64,000 nt of DNA from Sutcliffiella horikoshii (GCA_001636495.1 KV440964.1:2992666-3056665); one strand, 5' to 3'. Counted from the first letter of the stretch, positions 42,471 to 51,775 are shown. Numbers and translations are program-made. The notes: generated from the letters alone by a model not told the origin.

Positions 42471-42566
42471 GCAAATCAAACCCCTTTGGCATACTTTGAG
42501 ACCTAAATGCTTAATGAAATATAAGTAAAGGCCACTTATGTCATAATTGATAGTACCATTATCACC

Positions 42567-42596
42567 ATTCTATCCTATTTAGGAAAATTAAACCAA
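42567..42596 (-). promoter_or_regulatory. candidate sigma-A promoter for murE
   Basis: Minus strand TTGGTT (42596-42591), 18 bp, TAGAAT (42572-42567), in the 233-bp gap between spoVD and murE. Confidence 0.4.
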
Positions 42597-42637
42597 GCTA
42601 ACAAAAGAAATATGTGTGCTTTACATGTTTAATAGAT

Positions 42638-42683
42638 GTTCCTGAAGAAGAAGCAAATAGCACCTTCTTCAGGAACTTTTTAC
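42638..42683 (+). terminator. strong hairpin after spoVD, U run on the plus strand
   Basis: Thirteen-bp perfect stem GTTCCTGAAGAAG (42638-42650) with CTTCTTCAGGAAC (42664-42676), followed by TTTTT on the plus strand. On the minus strand, the direction of spoVD, the tail is AUCUAUU and therefore weak. Confidence 0.65.
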
Positions 42684-42703
42684 TAGGAAAAAATCAGTGT
42701 TGG

Positions 42704-44641
42704 TTACTCGTCATCCGAACCGCTTTTACCAGCCATATACACCCTGACAGTGGACCCTTCCTCCACTTTCGTTCCAGGGGCAGGTGTCTGTTGTACAACT
42801 GTATCTCCCTCTCCGCTAATATCAAGCTTAAGGGTTACCAACTGCTGAAGAAGTTCTTTTCTTGTCATCCCTTTCAGGTCAGGAACCTCCACAAGCGGTA
42901 CATCCGGCCACTTTAATTCTTTTTCAATTTGCCCTTTTCTCTTTTCAATACCAAGTGCATTTAGGCTATCCTCCATTATATTCCCGACAATCGGCGCTGC
43001 TACTACACCACCGAATTGAATGGTGCCTTTTGGGTTATCTACCGCAAGATATACGACAAGTTGAGGGTCGTCAGCAGGCGCAACCCCTATAAAGGAAACG
43101 ATGTGATTGTTTTCCATATATCGGCCGTCCTTTACTTTTTGCGCTGTTCCGGTCTTCCCTCCAACTCTGTATCCATCCACAAAGGCATGTCTACCTGAAC
43201 CCTTAGCGACGACACTCTCTAGTGCATAACGAACCTGGGCAGATGTTTCTTCCGATATGACCCTTCTTTTTTCTACAGGGGTCTTTCTTGACACTACCTC
43301 ACCTGTAACTGGATCCACAAACTCTTTAGCAATATATGGCGTGTAGAGGATCCCTCCATTGACCGCCGCCGCTACCGCAGCCACCTGTTGGATCGGGGTA
43401 ACAGATACACCTTGACCGAATGCGGTAGTAGCCAACTCCACCGGACCTACCCGGTCTGGTTTAAATAGAATCCCTTTGCCTTCTCCAGCCAGGTCGATCC
43501 CAGTTTTCTCCCCAAAGCCGAAAGATTTTATATAGTCAAAAAGTGTATCCGTGCCTAAACGCTGACCGAGCTCCACAAAGCCCGGGTTACAAGAGTTCTG
43601 CACAACCTCCAAAAACGTCTGATGTCCATGTCCCCCTTTTTTCCAACAGCGCAGCCTTGCTCCATCCACCATTGCGGCACCGCTGTCATTGAATGTGTCC
43701 TTCGTCAAGTTGACCTTATTTTCTTCCAATGCCGCAGCTAGGGTAATGATCTTAAACGTGGAACCAGGCTCATATGTACTCCATACAGGCAGGTTCCGAT
43801 TATAAATTTCAGGTGCTACATCCTGGAATTGTGCCGGATCAAAATCCGGTCTGCTCGACATTGCCAATATTTCACCGGTTTTCGGATCCATGGCTATAGC
43901 AATAATACCATCGGGATCGTATAATTCCTGCGCAAGGTCCAACTCCCTTTCTATGATGGTCTGAACCTTCGAGTCAATGGTCAGCTTGAGATCAAGTCCG
44001 TCTTGAGGAGCTTCATAATCATCGGGGATATCAGGCATCCTTCTCCCTTTAGCGTCGGAATAGAACTGCACATAACCTTTTTCCCCTTTTAACTGTTCAT
44101 CATAGTAGAGTTCAAGCCCCATCAATCCCTGATTATCAATCCCAGCAAATCCGAGTACATGGGAAAGATAACTTCCGAATGGATAGTGACGTTTGGAGTC
44201 TTCTGCAATATAGACACCCTTTAATCCCATCGCCCTGATTTCCTTCGCTTTTTCGTGGGAAATCTTCCGTCCCTCAGGGTTGATCCTCTCCATGGAAGAG
44301 CTTTTGGTTACCAGCTTGTACACCTTCTCTTTGGACATATTCAGGACCGCCGCCAATTTTTCCGATGTTTCATTTGGGTCTTTAATTTGTCTTGGTACAA
44401 CAAGTACAGTTGGAGCACTCATGTTCGTTGCAAGAGGGACTCCATTTCGATCAAGGATTTCACCGCGTTCTGGTTCAAACGGTATGTTCCTGCTCCAGGA
44501 ATCCTTTGCACGATCTGTCAGCATATTCCCCAGTGCAAATTGAACATAGCCAAGACGCAAATCTATTATGCTAAAAAGCAGAATTCCTACAAGAAGTACG
44601 ATAGTCAACCGTCTCCGAACCGTCACATGAGATACACGCAT
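42704..44641 (-). CDS. spoVD: sporulation-specific penicillin-binding protein SpoVD
   Basis: Class B transpeptidase needed for spore cortex. The 645 residues comprise a cytoplasmic tail and one membrane helix (about 12-30), a PBP dimer domain, the transpeptidase domain with SxxK at Ser294 (EPGSTFK), SCN and KTGTAQ, and one C-terminal PASTA domain (VEVPDLKGMTRKELL). One PASTA and gene position distinguish it from PBP2B next door. The ATG at 44641 follows AAAGGGGG. A CATATATT (44679-44672) upstream resembles a sigma-E -10, but no clear -35 was found. Confidence 0.95.
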   Translation of the reverse strand: MRVSHVTVRRRLTIVLLVGILLFSIIDLRLGYVQFALGNMLTDRAKDSWSRNIPFEPERGEILDRNGVPLATNMSAPTVLVVPRQIKDPNETSEKLAAVLNMSKEKVYKLVTKSSSMERINPEGRKISHEKAKEIRAMGLKGVYIAEDSKRHYPFGSYLSHVLGFAGIDNQGLMGLELYYDEQLKGEKGYVQFYSDAKGRRMPDIPDDYEAPQDGLDLKLTIDSKVQTIIERELDLAQELYDPDGIIAIAMDPKTGEILAMSSRPDFDPAQFQDVAPEIYNRNLPVWSTYEPGSTFKIITLAAALEENKVNLTKDTFNDSGAAMVDGARLRCWKKGGHGHQTFLEVVQNSCNPGFVELGQRLGTDTLFDYIKSFGFGEKTGIDLAGEGKGILFKPDRVGPVELATTAFGQGVSVTPIQQVAAVAAAVNGGILYTPYIAKEFVDPVTGEVVSRKTPVEKRRVISEETSAQVRYALESVVAKGSGRHAFVDGYRVGGKTGTAQKVKDGRYMENNHIVSFIGVAPADDPQLVVYLAVDNPKGTIQFGGVVAAPIVGNIMEDSLNALGIEKRKGQIEKELKWPDVPLVEVPDLKGMTRKELLQQLVTLKLDISGEGDTVVQQTPAPGTKVEEGSTVRVYMAGKSGSDDE

Positions 44642-44747
44642 ATCATATGAACCCCCTTTAATATTCGTAGTAATATATGCTTGTACGATGGGGGTTAGAA
44701 CTTTTGGGAGTCCCTTTGACAAAAACGCGAATAGTTACCGACTAAAC

Positions 44748-44796
44748 GGAAAAAGCTGCATTGCTAAAGGGGAAAGACCCCTCCATCAATGCAGCT
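44748..44796 (-). terminator. terminator between pbpB and spoVD
   Basis: Minus strand stem AGCTGCATTG with CAATGCAGCT plus an inner GAGGGGTC...CCCC pairing, followed by UUUUU. It separates vegetative pbpB from sporulation gene spoVD. Confidence 0.85.
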
Positions 44797-44803
44797 CCTT
44801 GTT

Positions 44804-47044
44804 TCATCCACTATCTTCTTCTGTCGTTTCCTCTTCTTGCTCTTCGCCGGATTCTCCCTCTAGTTCTGGTTCATCCGTTTGTGGCAAGGGACGATTGGAC
44901 CCTAATTCCACAACCAAGCTATTCCCTTTTTCCACAGGTGTTCCCGGCATGATGTTCTGCTTTTGCACATAGCCATTCCCTGTTATTTCCGTATCAAGTC
45001 CAAGTAGATTGGCAATCTTCCTGACATCCCTCAAGCTCCATCCTGTCATGTCAGGAAGCGGCGGAGACTCTTCTGTCAACAGGATCACCTTTTCCCCTTT
45101 AATAACTTCCCTTCCTGCTTTAGGGGTCTGTTTCAATATCTTAGCGCCTTCCCCTACCACAACATAGTCAGGGGCCTGAGACCCAGAAGATAAATCTTTA
45201 ATTGACTTCCCTACGAGATCTGGAACCTCTGTCCCGACATTTTTCTTCTTAGAAGCCGTTTGCTGGGTTTCATCAGGTTGGATACTTAAATATTGCAAAC
45301 TCCTCCGCATGACCGAATTGAACACTCCGGATACTGGTCCCGCACCATTTTCATGTTGGGCAATTTTTGGCTTTTCCACCGCAACATACATCAACAATTC
45401 AGGATCATCTGCCGGAGCCATACCAGTAATGGAATAGATGTATTCTCCATGCCCGGACAAATAACCTCCAGGACCTGGAATCTGAGCTGTCCCCGTCTTA
45501 GCAGCCACACTGTAGCCTTCAATACTATACGGACGACCTGTACCGTTTTCCGAGCTTACCACTGTTTCCAAAATGTCCAGAACTTCAGTTGCCGTAGCCT
45601 CAGAGATTGGTTTTCCTTTTTGTTTCGGCTTGTTTTCTAGAATCACTTCATTTGTGTTCGGATCCACTATTTTATCAATAACATATGGTTGCATCATCTT
45701 GCCCCCATTTGCAATGGCAGTTGCAGCCTGAATCTGCTGTATGGGGGTAAAAGCGGAACCTTGCCCGAACGCCGTTGAGATTCGATCACGATAGTAGTTG
45801 TAATTGATATTACTGGTCGTCTCATCAGGAAGATCGATCCCCGTCGGCTTATCCATGCCAAATGCCTGGATGTATTCCAATAGTGTATCTGTCCCCATCT
45901 TATCCGCCAACAGGGCGAATGCAACGTTTGAGGATCGTTGAACACCTTCATCAAAGTTTATTACCCCCCACCCGGACCTATTATGGTCATAGACCGGTAC
46001 AGGGTCGTTTGGTAATGAATAAGAGCCTGATTGAAACATTTCAGATCCGTTGTAAACTCCTTCTTCAATGGCCGCTGCCAATGAGAAAATTTTCATGGTG
46101 GACCCAGGCTCATATCTGTATGATATCGCGTCATTGTTCCAGTTGTCCGTCAGTCCTTCTCGTGTGTTCAAATCAAAGGTGGGTCTGGACCCCATCGCAA
46201 GTATTTGACCTGTTTTCGGGTCGGCTACAATGGCAATGATTCTTTCCGGTTCATATTCCATCACCACATTGTTCAATGCCTCCTCCAGAAAAGTCTGGAT
46301 GGTTTTGTCCAATGTGAGATGAACATTTTTTCCATTGATTGCCGGAACATAAGAAACATCCGAATTCATTGAAAGCTTGATTCCTTTATTATCTGTTTTT
46401 ACAGCCAAGGAACCATCCTGCTCCTTCAACTCTTCTTCGAGCATCTTCTCAATTCCTGTAACACCGCTAACCTTTCCATCATCATTTGCCCGTGCAAAAC
46501 CGACCACATGACTGGAGAATTTGCCGTTGAAATAAAACCGCTTGGACCCTTCGATAAACCCGATTCCAGGTATTTTCATGTCCTCGATTTTTTGTTTTAC
46601 AGATAAAGGTAAATCTCTCCCGATTGCACCGAATTCGACCTGTTTACTGTCTCGCATCAACCTTTCAAGAATCTCGCCACGATCAGCTTCCAATACATCT
46701 GCCAATTTCGTAGCTGTCTCTTCGGGATTGACCACATGACGCGGCTTCTCTTCATTGGTTGTTAACGACTCGTCCAACACAGCAACTAAATTGAATGACG
46801 GAGTATCCTCTGCTATCGGATCGCCACTTCTATCGTATATAGCTCCACGTGTTGCACTTATTGTTTTATTTACATTATATCTCTCACTTGCCTCTTCAGA
46901 GAGGTTATGTCCATGCGCCTCTCCTGTCGCTTGAAGGTAGAAAAAACGTCCAATCAATAGAAAAAAGAGCAACGCAAAAAATCCCAGTAAAATTGCTGCT
47001 CCCAAGTGAATTCTCTTTTTTTGAACGATATTATGTGTATTCAT
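44804..47044 (-). CDS. pbpB: essential division penicillin-binding protein 2B
   Basis: Septal class B transpeptidase partner of FtsW. The 746 residues have one membrane helix (about 13-35), a dimer domain, the transpeptidase domain with active Ser315 (EPGSTMK), RSSNVAF (SxN) and AAKTGTAQ, then two PASTA domains and an acidic tail (about 720-746). The ATG shares one base with the ftsL stop (TGATG). Confidence 0.95.
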   Translation of the reverse strand: MNTHNIVQKKRIHLGAAILLGFFALLFFLLIGRFFYLQATGEAHGHNLSEEASERYNVNKTISATRGAIYDRSGDPIAEDTPSFNLVAVLDESLTTNEEKPRHVVNPEETATKLADVLEADRGEILERLMRDSKQVEFGAIGRDLPLSVKQKIEDMKIPGIGFIEGSKRFYFNGKFSSHVVGFARANDDGKVSGVTGIEKMLEEELKEQDGSLAVKTDNKGIKLSMNSDVSYVPAINGKNVHLTLDKTIQTFLEEALNNVVMEYEPERIIAIVADPKTGQILAMGSRPTFDLNTREGLTDNWNNDAISYRYEPGSTMKIFSLAAAIEEGVYNGSEMFQSGSYSLPNDPVPVYDHNRSGWGVINFDEGVQRSSNVAFALLADKMGTDTLLEYIQAFGMDKPTGIDLPDETTSNINYNYYRDRISTAFGQGSAFTPIQQIQAATAIANGGKMMQPYVIDKIVDPNTNEVILENKPKQKGKPISEATATEVLDILETVVSSENGTGRPYSIEGYSVAAKTGTAQIPGPGGYLSGHGEYIYSITGMAPADDPELLMYVAVEKPKIAQHENGAGPVSGVFNSVMRRSLQYLSIQPDETQQTASKKKNVGTEVPDLVGKSIKDLSSGSQAPDYVVVGEGAKILKQTPKAGREVIKGEKVILLTEESPPLPDMTGWSLRDVRKIANLLGLDTEITGNGYVQKQNIMPGTPVEKGNSLVVELGSNRPLPQTDEPELEGESGEEQEEETTEEDSG

Positions 47045-47403
47045 CAGTTCCCTAAGTTCTTCACATTATTTTCGTTTAATGTTAGACCAAGGGTTTTTGC
47101 TTTTTCCAGAATTACTTCATAGCTACTTTCTTCTGCAACCCGAAGCTCCAATTCACGATTTTTCTTTAATTGAGATTCTACTGATCCTTCAAGCGATTGG
47201 ATTTCACTGTTCACATGATAAATACTCACATGATTTGTAACAACATGGATGGAGCCAAAAGCGAGCATCCCCATAAACACACAACCAAGCACTTTTTCCC
47301 CAAGCGTGATTTTTGCACGTTTCTTAACAACCAATTGCCTTTTAGGTGACTGCTGTGTGCGTTCTTCATGTTGCCGCTGAATTTTATGAGCTAAATTACT
47401 CAT
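47044..47403 (-). CDS. ftsL: cell-division protein FtsL
   Basis: A 119-residue bitopic protein with a basic cytoplasmic N-terminus, one membrane segment (about 38-57) and a leucine-zipper-like extracellular coil (about 60-105). It forms a complex with DivIC and DivIB. GGGGGAAAGG precedes the ATG. It was identified mainly by position between rsmH and pbpB plus topology. Confidence 0.92.
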   Translation of the reverse strand: MSNLAHKIQRQHEERTQQSPKRQLVVKKRAKITLGEKVLGCVFMGMLAFGSIHVVTNHVSIYHVNSEIQSLEGSVESQLKKNRELELRVAEESSYEVILEKAKTLGLTLNENNVKNLGN

Positions 47404-47441
47404 TCCCTTTCCCCCTAGTCTACATTTTATTTGTTTATCTA

Positions 47442-48380
47442 TTAGTCTTTCGCTTTTTCCGCAATCCTAAGCTTTGCCGATCTTGCACGATTGTTTGCTT
47501 CTAGTTCATCCTCACTAGGTAATATCGGTTTCCGTGTAATAAGCTTAAGTGTCGGTTCAAATTCCTTTGGTATAATCGGAAGTCCCGGTGGCAGCTGTGG
47601 TAACTGGCTTTTTTCTTTAAAGGCAACTTTACACATTCTGTCTTCAAGGGAATGGAAGGTGATGACACAAACCCTTCCTCCTGGTCTCAGAACATCAATG
47701 GCCTGATGGATGGCATCTTCGAAAACTCCCAGTTCATCATTAACGGCGATACGAATTGCTTGAAATACCCGTTTGGCTGGATGTCCACCCGTTCTTCTCG
47801 CCGGAGCCGGTATCCCGTCCTTGATGATATCCACTAATTCAAGCGTCGTCTCAATCGGCTTTGTTTTCCGGTATTCTTCGATTTTTCTCGCTATTTGCTT
47901 CGAGAATTTCTCTTCTCCATATTGGAAGAAAATCCGCACTAATTTCTCATATGGCCACTCATTGACAACATCATAGGCACTAAACGGACTTTCCGTATCC
48001 ATTCTCATGTCAAGTGGTGCTTCATGATGATAACTGAATCCTCTTTCTGGAGTATCCAATTGTGGGGAGGAAACTCCAAGGTCAAACAACACCCCGTCCA
48101 CCTTAGTGATTCCTTGTTCGTACAATTTTTCTTTCAAATGCTTGAAATTGCTTTTAATGAAAATGACCCGGTCTAAGTAGTTATGTAACACACTTTTTGC
48201 ATGTTCTAAGGCATGGTCATCTTGATCAAAAGCGATTAATCTTCCTTTGTCGGATAGCTGTTTCACAATCTCGGAGCTGTGTCCTGCGCCCCCCAGGGTA
48301 CAATCAACATAAGTTCCATCTTCCTTGATTTGAAGGCCATCTACTGCTTCGTTTAATAATACGGTAACGTGGTGAAACAT
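47442..48380 (-). CDS. rsmH: 16S rRNA m4C1402 methyltransferase RsmH
   Basis: SAM-dependent enzyme methylating N4 of C1402 in 16S rRNA. The 312 residues show [15 protein letters not shown] at the start, the SAM site [24 protein letters not shown] and [15 protein letters not shown]. The ATG at 48380 follows AAAGGCGGTGG; the longer frame to 48455 is not used. Formerly mraW. Confidence 0.97.
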   Translation of the reverse strand: MFHHVTVLLNEAVDGLQIKEDGTYVDCTLGGAGHSSEIVKQLSDKGRLIAFDQDDHALEHAKSVLHNYLDRVIFIKSNFKHLKEKLYEQGITKVDGVLFDLGVSSPQLDTPERGFSYHHEAPLDMRMDTESPFSAYDVVNEWPYEKLVRIFFQYGEEKFSKQIARKIEEYRKTKPIETTLELVDIIKDGIPAPARRTGGHPAKRVFQAIRIAVNDELGVFEDAIHQAIDVLRPGGRVCVITFHSLEDRMCKVAFKEKSQLPQLPPGLPIIPKEFEPTLKLITRKPILPSEDELEANNRARSAKLRIAEKAKD

Positions 48381-48509
48381 TTCCCACCGCCTTTCTAGCT
48401 CTGAGCTGTTTTCATCTCGGATGCTGCGTAATTCTTTCTCTCGGTATTTTCTCACCGACTAGTATGTTTTATCCAAGCTGTTGCTAGTATTCGTTGTAAT
48501 GAAACCCTT

Positions 48510-48941
48510 TTATAAGTCAAAATCCACGAGGTTTTCTGCAATCTCTGCGAAGGAGTCTTCCGAATCTTCCACAAACGAGTTCCAGTTTTCCTTGCTCCAG
48601 ATTTCTATTCGATTAGACACTCCGATTACGACACATTCCTTTTCAAGCTGTGCGTATTGGACAAGGGGAGTAGCGATATTAACGCGCCCCTGTTTATCCA
48701 ACTCACACTCTGAAGCACCTGAAAAGAAGAATCGTGTAAATGCACGGGCATCCTTTTTAGTAAGTGGTAGTTGTTTCAATTTATCTTCAACTGTTTTCCA
48801 TTCAGAGAGAGGATAGCCAAATAGGCATTTATCGAGGCCTCTGGTTAGAACAAAGGTTTCACCTAAATGATCACGGAATTTCGCAGGCACAATCATACGC
48901 CCTTTTGTATCGATTGTATGATTATATTCCCCCATGAACAT
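48510..48941 (-). CDS. mraZ: transcriptional regulator MraZ
   Basis: A 143-residue AbrB-like protein with two SpoVT/AbrB half-domains (each with a [13 protein letters not shown] or [12 protein letters not shown] type element). MraZ represses its own dcw operon by binding repeated GTGG-type boxes upstream; such boxes are present here (48962-48995). I chose the ATG at 48941, giving [14 protein letters not shown], with AAAGGTGGAG upstream. Confidence 0.96.
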   Translation of the reverse strand: MFMGEYNHTIDTKGRMIVPAKFRDHLGETFVLTRGLDKCLFGYPLSEWKTVEDKLKQLPLTKKDARAFTRFFFSGASECELDKQGRVNIATPLVQYAQLEKECVVIGVSNRIEIWSKENWNSFVEDSEDSFAEIAENLVDFDL

Positions 48942-48961
48942 CCGGCTTCTCCACCTTTCTT

Positions 48962-48995
48962 CTACTTTCCCCCACAATCCCCCACTTCTCTCCAC
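48962..48995 (-). promoter_or_regulatory. MraZ operator: four 10-bp-spaced boxes
   Basis: Minus strand GTGGAGAGAA, GTGGGGGATT, GTGGGGGAAA and GTAGAAGAAA, whose first four bases lie at 48995-48992, 48985-48982, 48975-48972 and 48965-48962, exactly 10 bp apart. A -10-like TACAAT (49008-49003) lies just upstream, so MraZ bound here would cover the start of transcription. Confidence 0.8.
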
Positions 48996-49204
48996 TTACT
49001 TTATTGTACTATTCTCTTCCCTAAAAGAAAATCCTTTAAGCCTACTTTTTTTTCGTTTTTCATCTTTTTACAACATTTTTTGACAAAAGGACGAATTTAG
49101 TTCAAACTTGGCTGTTTTTGACTCCGTTCAAACATATTTACCTACCATTCCTCATCGTTTGTTCGTTTACGACTCCCTTTTTTTGAAGCAATGTCAGAAA
49201 AAAG

Positions 49205-49237
49205 AAATAAAAAAAACCGGGCAAAAACCGCCCGGTT
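49205..49237 (-). terminator. terminator below bshC, upstream of mraZ
   Basis: Stem AACCGGGC...GCCCGGTT (49237-49215 on the minus strand) followed by eight U. It shields the mraZ promoter from upstream transcription. Confidence 0.85.
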
Positions 49238-49276
49238 CTATTAGAGCTAAAAACTTTGGTTGTTTGGATAAATCGC

Positions 49277-49409
49277 CGCTGTTCCTTTCCGCAAATGGCT
49301 GCGCTTTCCGCGGGGCGACAATCTTGAGCCTCCTCGGCAAGCCTGCGGGGTCTCAAGATTGTCGCTACTCCCCCGCTGGAGTCTTCACCATTTGCTCCTA
49401 TCCACAGCT
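49277..49409 (+). repeat. dispersed imperfect-palindrome element, copy 4
   Basis: Begins CGCTGTTCC and ends with CCACAGC. Perfect inner arms CGACAATCTTGAG and CTCAAGATTGTCG flank the CCTCCTC...GCGGGG core. Same subtype as copies 1 and 3. Confidence 0.87.
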
Positions 49410-49492
49410 AAGAATTACAAGAACTAAATGTCATTGCTTCAAAAAGCTCAATTTATAATTCTACGTAAACCTCTAGATGAATGAAGTCACCT

Positions 49493-49617
49493 TGTTGATT
49501 GGAGTGGAAGGCGCGCAGACGCCCGCGGGAGGAAGGGACAGGTGAGACCCCTGAAGCGGAGTGAGGAGGCTCACGGACCGCTCGCAGGCAAGCGAAGCGC
49601 CTGGAACGGAAATCAAC
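49493..49617 (-). repeat. dispersed imperfect-palindrome element, copy 5
   Basis: Inverted relative to the other copies. Read on the minus strand it begins GTTGATTTCCGTTCCAGGCG and contains GAGCCTCCTC and GGGGTCTC, then CCCGCGGGCGTC. Same subtype as copy 2. It lies 83 bp from copy 4 in the 731-bp gap between bshC and mraZ. Confidence 0.85.
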
Positions 49618-49644
49618 CGTATTATACACTTTCTTATTTGTTCA

Positions 49645-49674
49645 AAAAAACAGCGGAAAATATCCGCTGTTTTT
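49645..49674. terminator. terminator of bshC
   Basis: Stem AAACAGCGGA with TCCGCTGTTT flanked by A and T runs, overlapping the bshC stop region. Confidence 0.85.
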
Positions 49675-51301
49675 AGAGTCGTATTACTTTATGTTTGCCA
49701 TTGTGCTCCAATTGAAGCTCACATAGTCGCTGAACAAAATCAGGGCCGTATCTGTTTAGGAAGTAGCATATATTCCAAACCCGTTCTTGTGGCATACCTT
49801 TGGGCAGTATAGCAAGCTCCACCCGCTCATATTTATTCATCATCGTTTCGTACTTTTCGTAGGCAGACCGTTCAATTAATCGGTGGATATAGGAAAACTG
49901 TTTATCAATCAGGTTCCAATTCTTTTCAAATGCCGGTTTTAAATGAGGCAGCGTCTCGTTCCCGACCTCACGGAACTTCTCGTGCACATCCGCATACTGC
50001 TCCTGAAAGGATGACAAGGTCTTCTCCAGTGCTTCAAGTTCCTGCTTATAGAGCCATGCTTTACGCTTCTCTTCCAGGCCGTTTTCCAGAACATCCTGAA
50101 TCGGTTCCCCAAGCTCTTCCATCGTGCTCTCGATATGCCGTTCCAGCAAAGTGAGGGAAATTCTCGGAACAACCGGTGACATTTCAAGCTCCACTGCACT
50201 GAAACATCGTCCCAACTCTGCCCAATAACTAATCTCCCCAGGTCCACCAATAAAAGCGAGGGTAGGAAAAAGGAAATCTTGCATGAGCGGCCTTGATACA
50301 ACATTATTGGAAAAATTACCAGGTTCCTCTTCTATCAGTTTTTTTAACTGTTCCATTGTGAACTCTCGGTGTGTATCCTTTGTAAAGGCCATTTGTTTCT
50401 TTTCATCCCAGTAAAGGAGTTGGCGCTCCCCGTCGTCTTGATAAAAAAGGTTCATAGATTCTTGATCCACTTCTAACATAGTGGGGAACTCCATATCTTC
50501 TAGTTCTTTTTGCGTTTGGAGAATTCCTTTGCTGATCTGTTCATGATTGACTAATATCTTTTGCAGATACGGCGTCTCCAATTTTCTTAAAGAAGGATTT
50601 GAAGCATTCACCAACACAAGCCCTGTCCCTTTGAAGAGCTGTGTGATCATGTTTGCAAAGACATCCACAAACGTGGAGGATGACTGAATATCCCGCTCCA
50701 GAGTGTCTTTTAGATCTTTCGTAAATGACGTCTCACCAAATGAGTTGACAACGTCAAGCATCCAGGTTTTCATGTTTTCTTTATCAAACTCTAGGTCTGA
50801 CACCATTTTTTTGCCGGCTCCCTTCATATGGAACACGTGCTTGTCGATGTCATTTCCTTTTGGAAAATTAACATGATTTATCTCTTGAAAATCATGATCT
50901 TCTCCTGCAATCCAGAACACAGGAATGACAGGGACATCCAGTTTTTCTTCCTGTTCTTGAGCAAGCTTGATAATGCTTACTATCTTGGAAATCGTATAAA
51001 TTGGTCCTGTCAACAAACCAGCCTGCTGTCCACCGATGACAACAAGGGATTCTTTCTCTTTCAATTTTTCAATATTATGTAGAGTATGACGATCCGCGTT
51101 ATAATTTTGGTTAAATTCCAGCAGATGTTCCGCAACCTCTTTCCTTCTGAAGGTTCGATTTTCTAATCTGCTCTTTCTTTCAGCGAACGTAGCTTTGGAA
51201 AATGGATTATATGTAAAAAAGGGGAGGATGCTCTCCTTTTGGTTTAAATAAGCGGATGAAAATTTATTGATAGTAGGGAGCATTAATTCTACTACATTCA
51301 T
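49673..51301 (-). CDS. bshC: bacillithiol synthase (putative cysteine ligase)
   Basis: Adds cysteine to glucosaminyl-malate to finish bacillithiol, the main low-molecular-weight thiol of Bacillus. It is 542 residues long, as usual for the family. It has a Rossmann-like core (VVIGGQQAGLLTGPIYTISK, VFWIAGEDHDFQEINHV) and a long C-terminal coiled coil (about 390-490). The ATG at 51301 follows AAAGGAAG. It is monocistronic by its flanking promoter and terminator. Confidence 0.96.
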   Translation of the reverse strand: MNVVELMLPTINKFSSAYLNQKESILPFFTYNPFSKATFAERKSRLENRTFRRKEVAEHLLEFNQNYNADRHTLHNIEKLKEKESLVVIGGQQAGLLTGPIYTISKIVSIIKLAQEQEEKLDVPVIPVFWIAGEDHDFQEINHVNFPKGNDIDKHVFHMKGAGKKMVSDLEFDKENMKTWMLDVVNSFGETSFTKDLKDTLERDIQSSSTFVDVFANMITQLFKGTGLVLVNASNPSLRKLETPYLQKILVNHEQISKGILQTQKELEDMEFPTMLEVDQESMNLFYQDDGERQLLYWDEKKQMAFTKDTHREFTMEQLKKLIEEEPGNFSNNVVSRPLMQDFLFPTLAFIGGPGEISYWAELGRCFSAVELEMSPVVPRISLTLLERHIESTMEELGEPIQDVLENGLEEKRKAWLYKQELEALEKTLSSFQEQYADVHEKFREVGNETLPHLKPAFEKNWNLIDKQFSYIHRLIERSAYEKYETMMNKYERVELAILPKGMPQERVWNICYFLNRYGPDFVQRLCELQLEHNGKHKVIRL

Positions 51302-51347
51302 AAAGTACTTCCTTTCTGAATCATTCCTATATGTTTATATCTTCATG

Positions 51348-51375
51348 AGTATAGCATTGATTTACATTGATTCAA
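51348..51375 (-). promoter_or_regulatory. candidate sigma-A promoter of bshC
   Basis: Minus strand TTGAAT (51375-51370), 16 bp ending in TGC, TATACT (51353-51348). Confidence 0.55.
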
Positions 51376-51385
51376 AAAAAATTGC

Positions 51386-51775
51386 CTATGCAAATGTTTC
51401 ATAAACTCTTTTAAGGACACCGAAGATAGCTAGACAGAAATAGGTGAAGGAAAAGAGCAGAAAATTACATCGCCAAAAGCCTTTTAGAACCTTCAAAAAT
51501 TGTATTTCCTCTTTCAATTTATAATGCATCAACACCATTAGCATCGCGATGGCCAAAAGGACAGTCAATATCACCCATAGCAGGGACTGCTCCCATATGA
51601 TAATGATAAGAAAATGCACGGCTAAGATAAAGAAAAATGTAGAGGTGTCGATGGCAAGGTGGAAAGATCTTTTATTATTTTTTGTTACAAAGCGTGCAAT
51701 GATGTAGAACATGATTAGTGCTAAAATGGGTACGGTCACGATGGTGGCGAGCGTCCCAACGAAAAATCCAGTCAT
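51386..51775 (-). CDS. DUF3397 membrane protein
   Basis: A 129-residue protein with four hydrophobic segments, a basic KNNKRSFH turn after the first, and a positively charged tail. It matches the DUF3397 family found next to panE and bshC in many Bacillaceae; function unknown. The ATG at 51775 has GAGGTAG at normal spacing; the ATG two codons earlier is too close to it. Confidence 0.75.
   Translation of the reverse strand: MTGFFVGTLATIVTVPILALIMFYIIARFVTKNNKRSFHLAIDTSTFFFILAVHFLIIIIWEQSLLWVILTVLLAIAMLMVLMHYKLKEEIQFLKVLKGFWRCNFLLFSFTYFCLAIFGVLKRVYETFA

Noticed and set aside
44672-44679. Sigma-E promoter for spoVD based on CATATATT
   Set aside because: The -10 fits well, but no acceptable -35 at 13-15 bp; left as a remark, not a feature.
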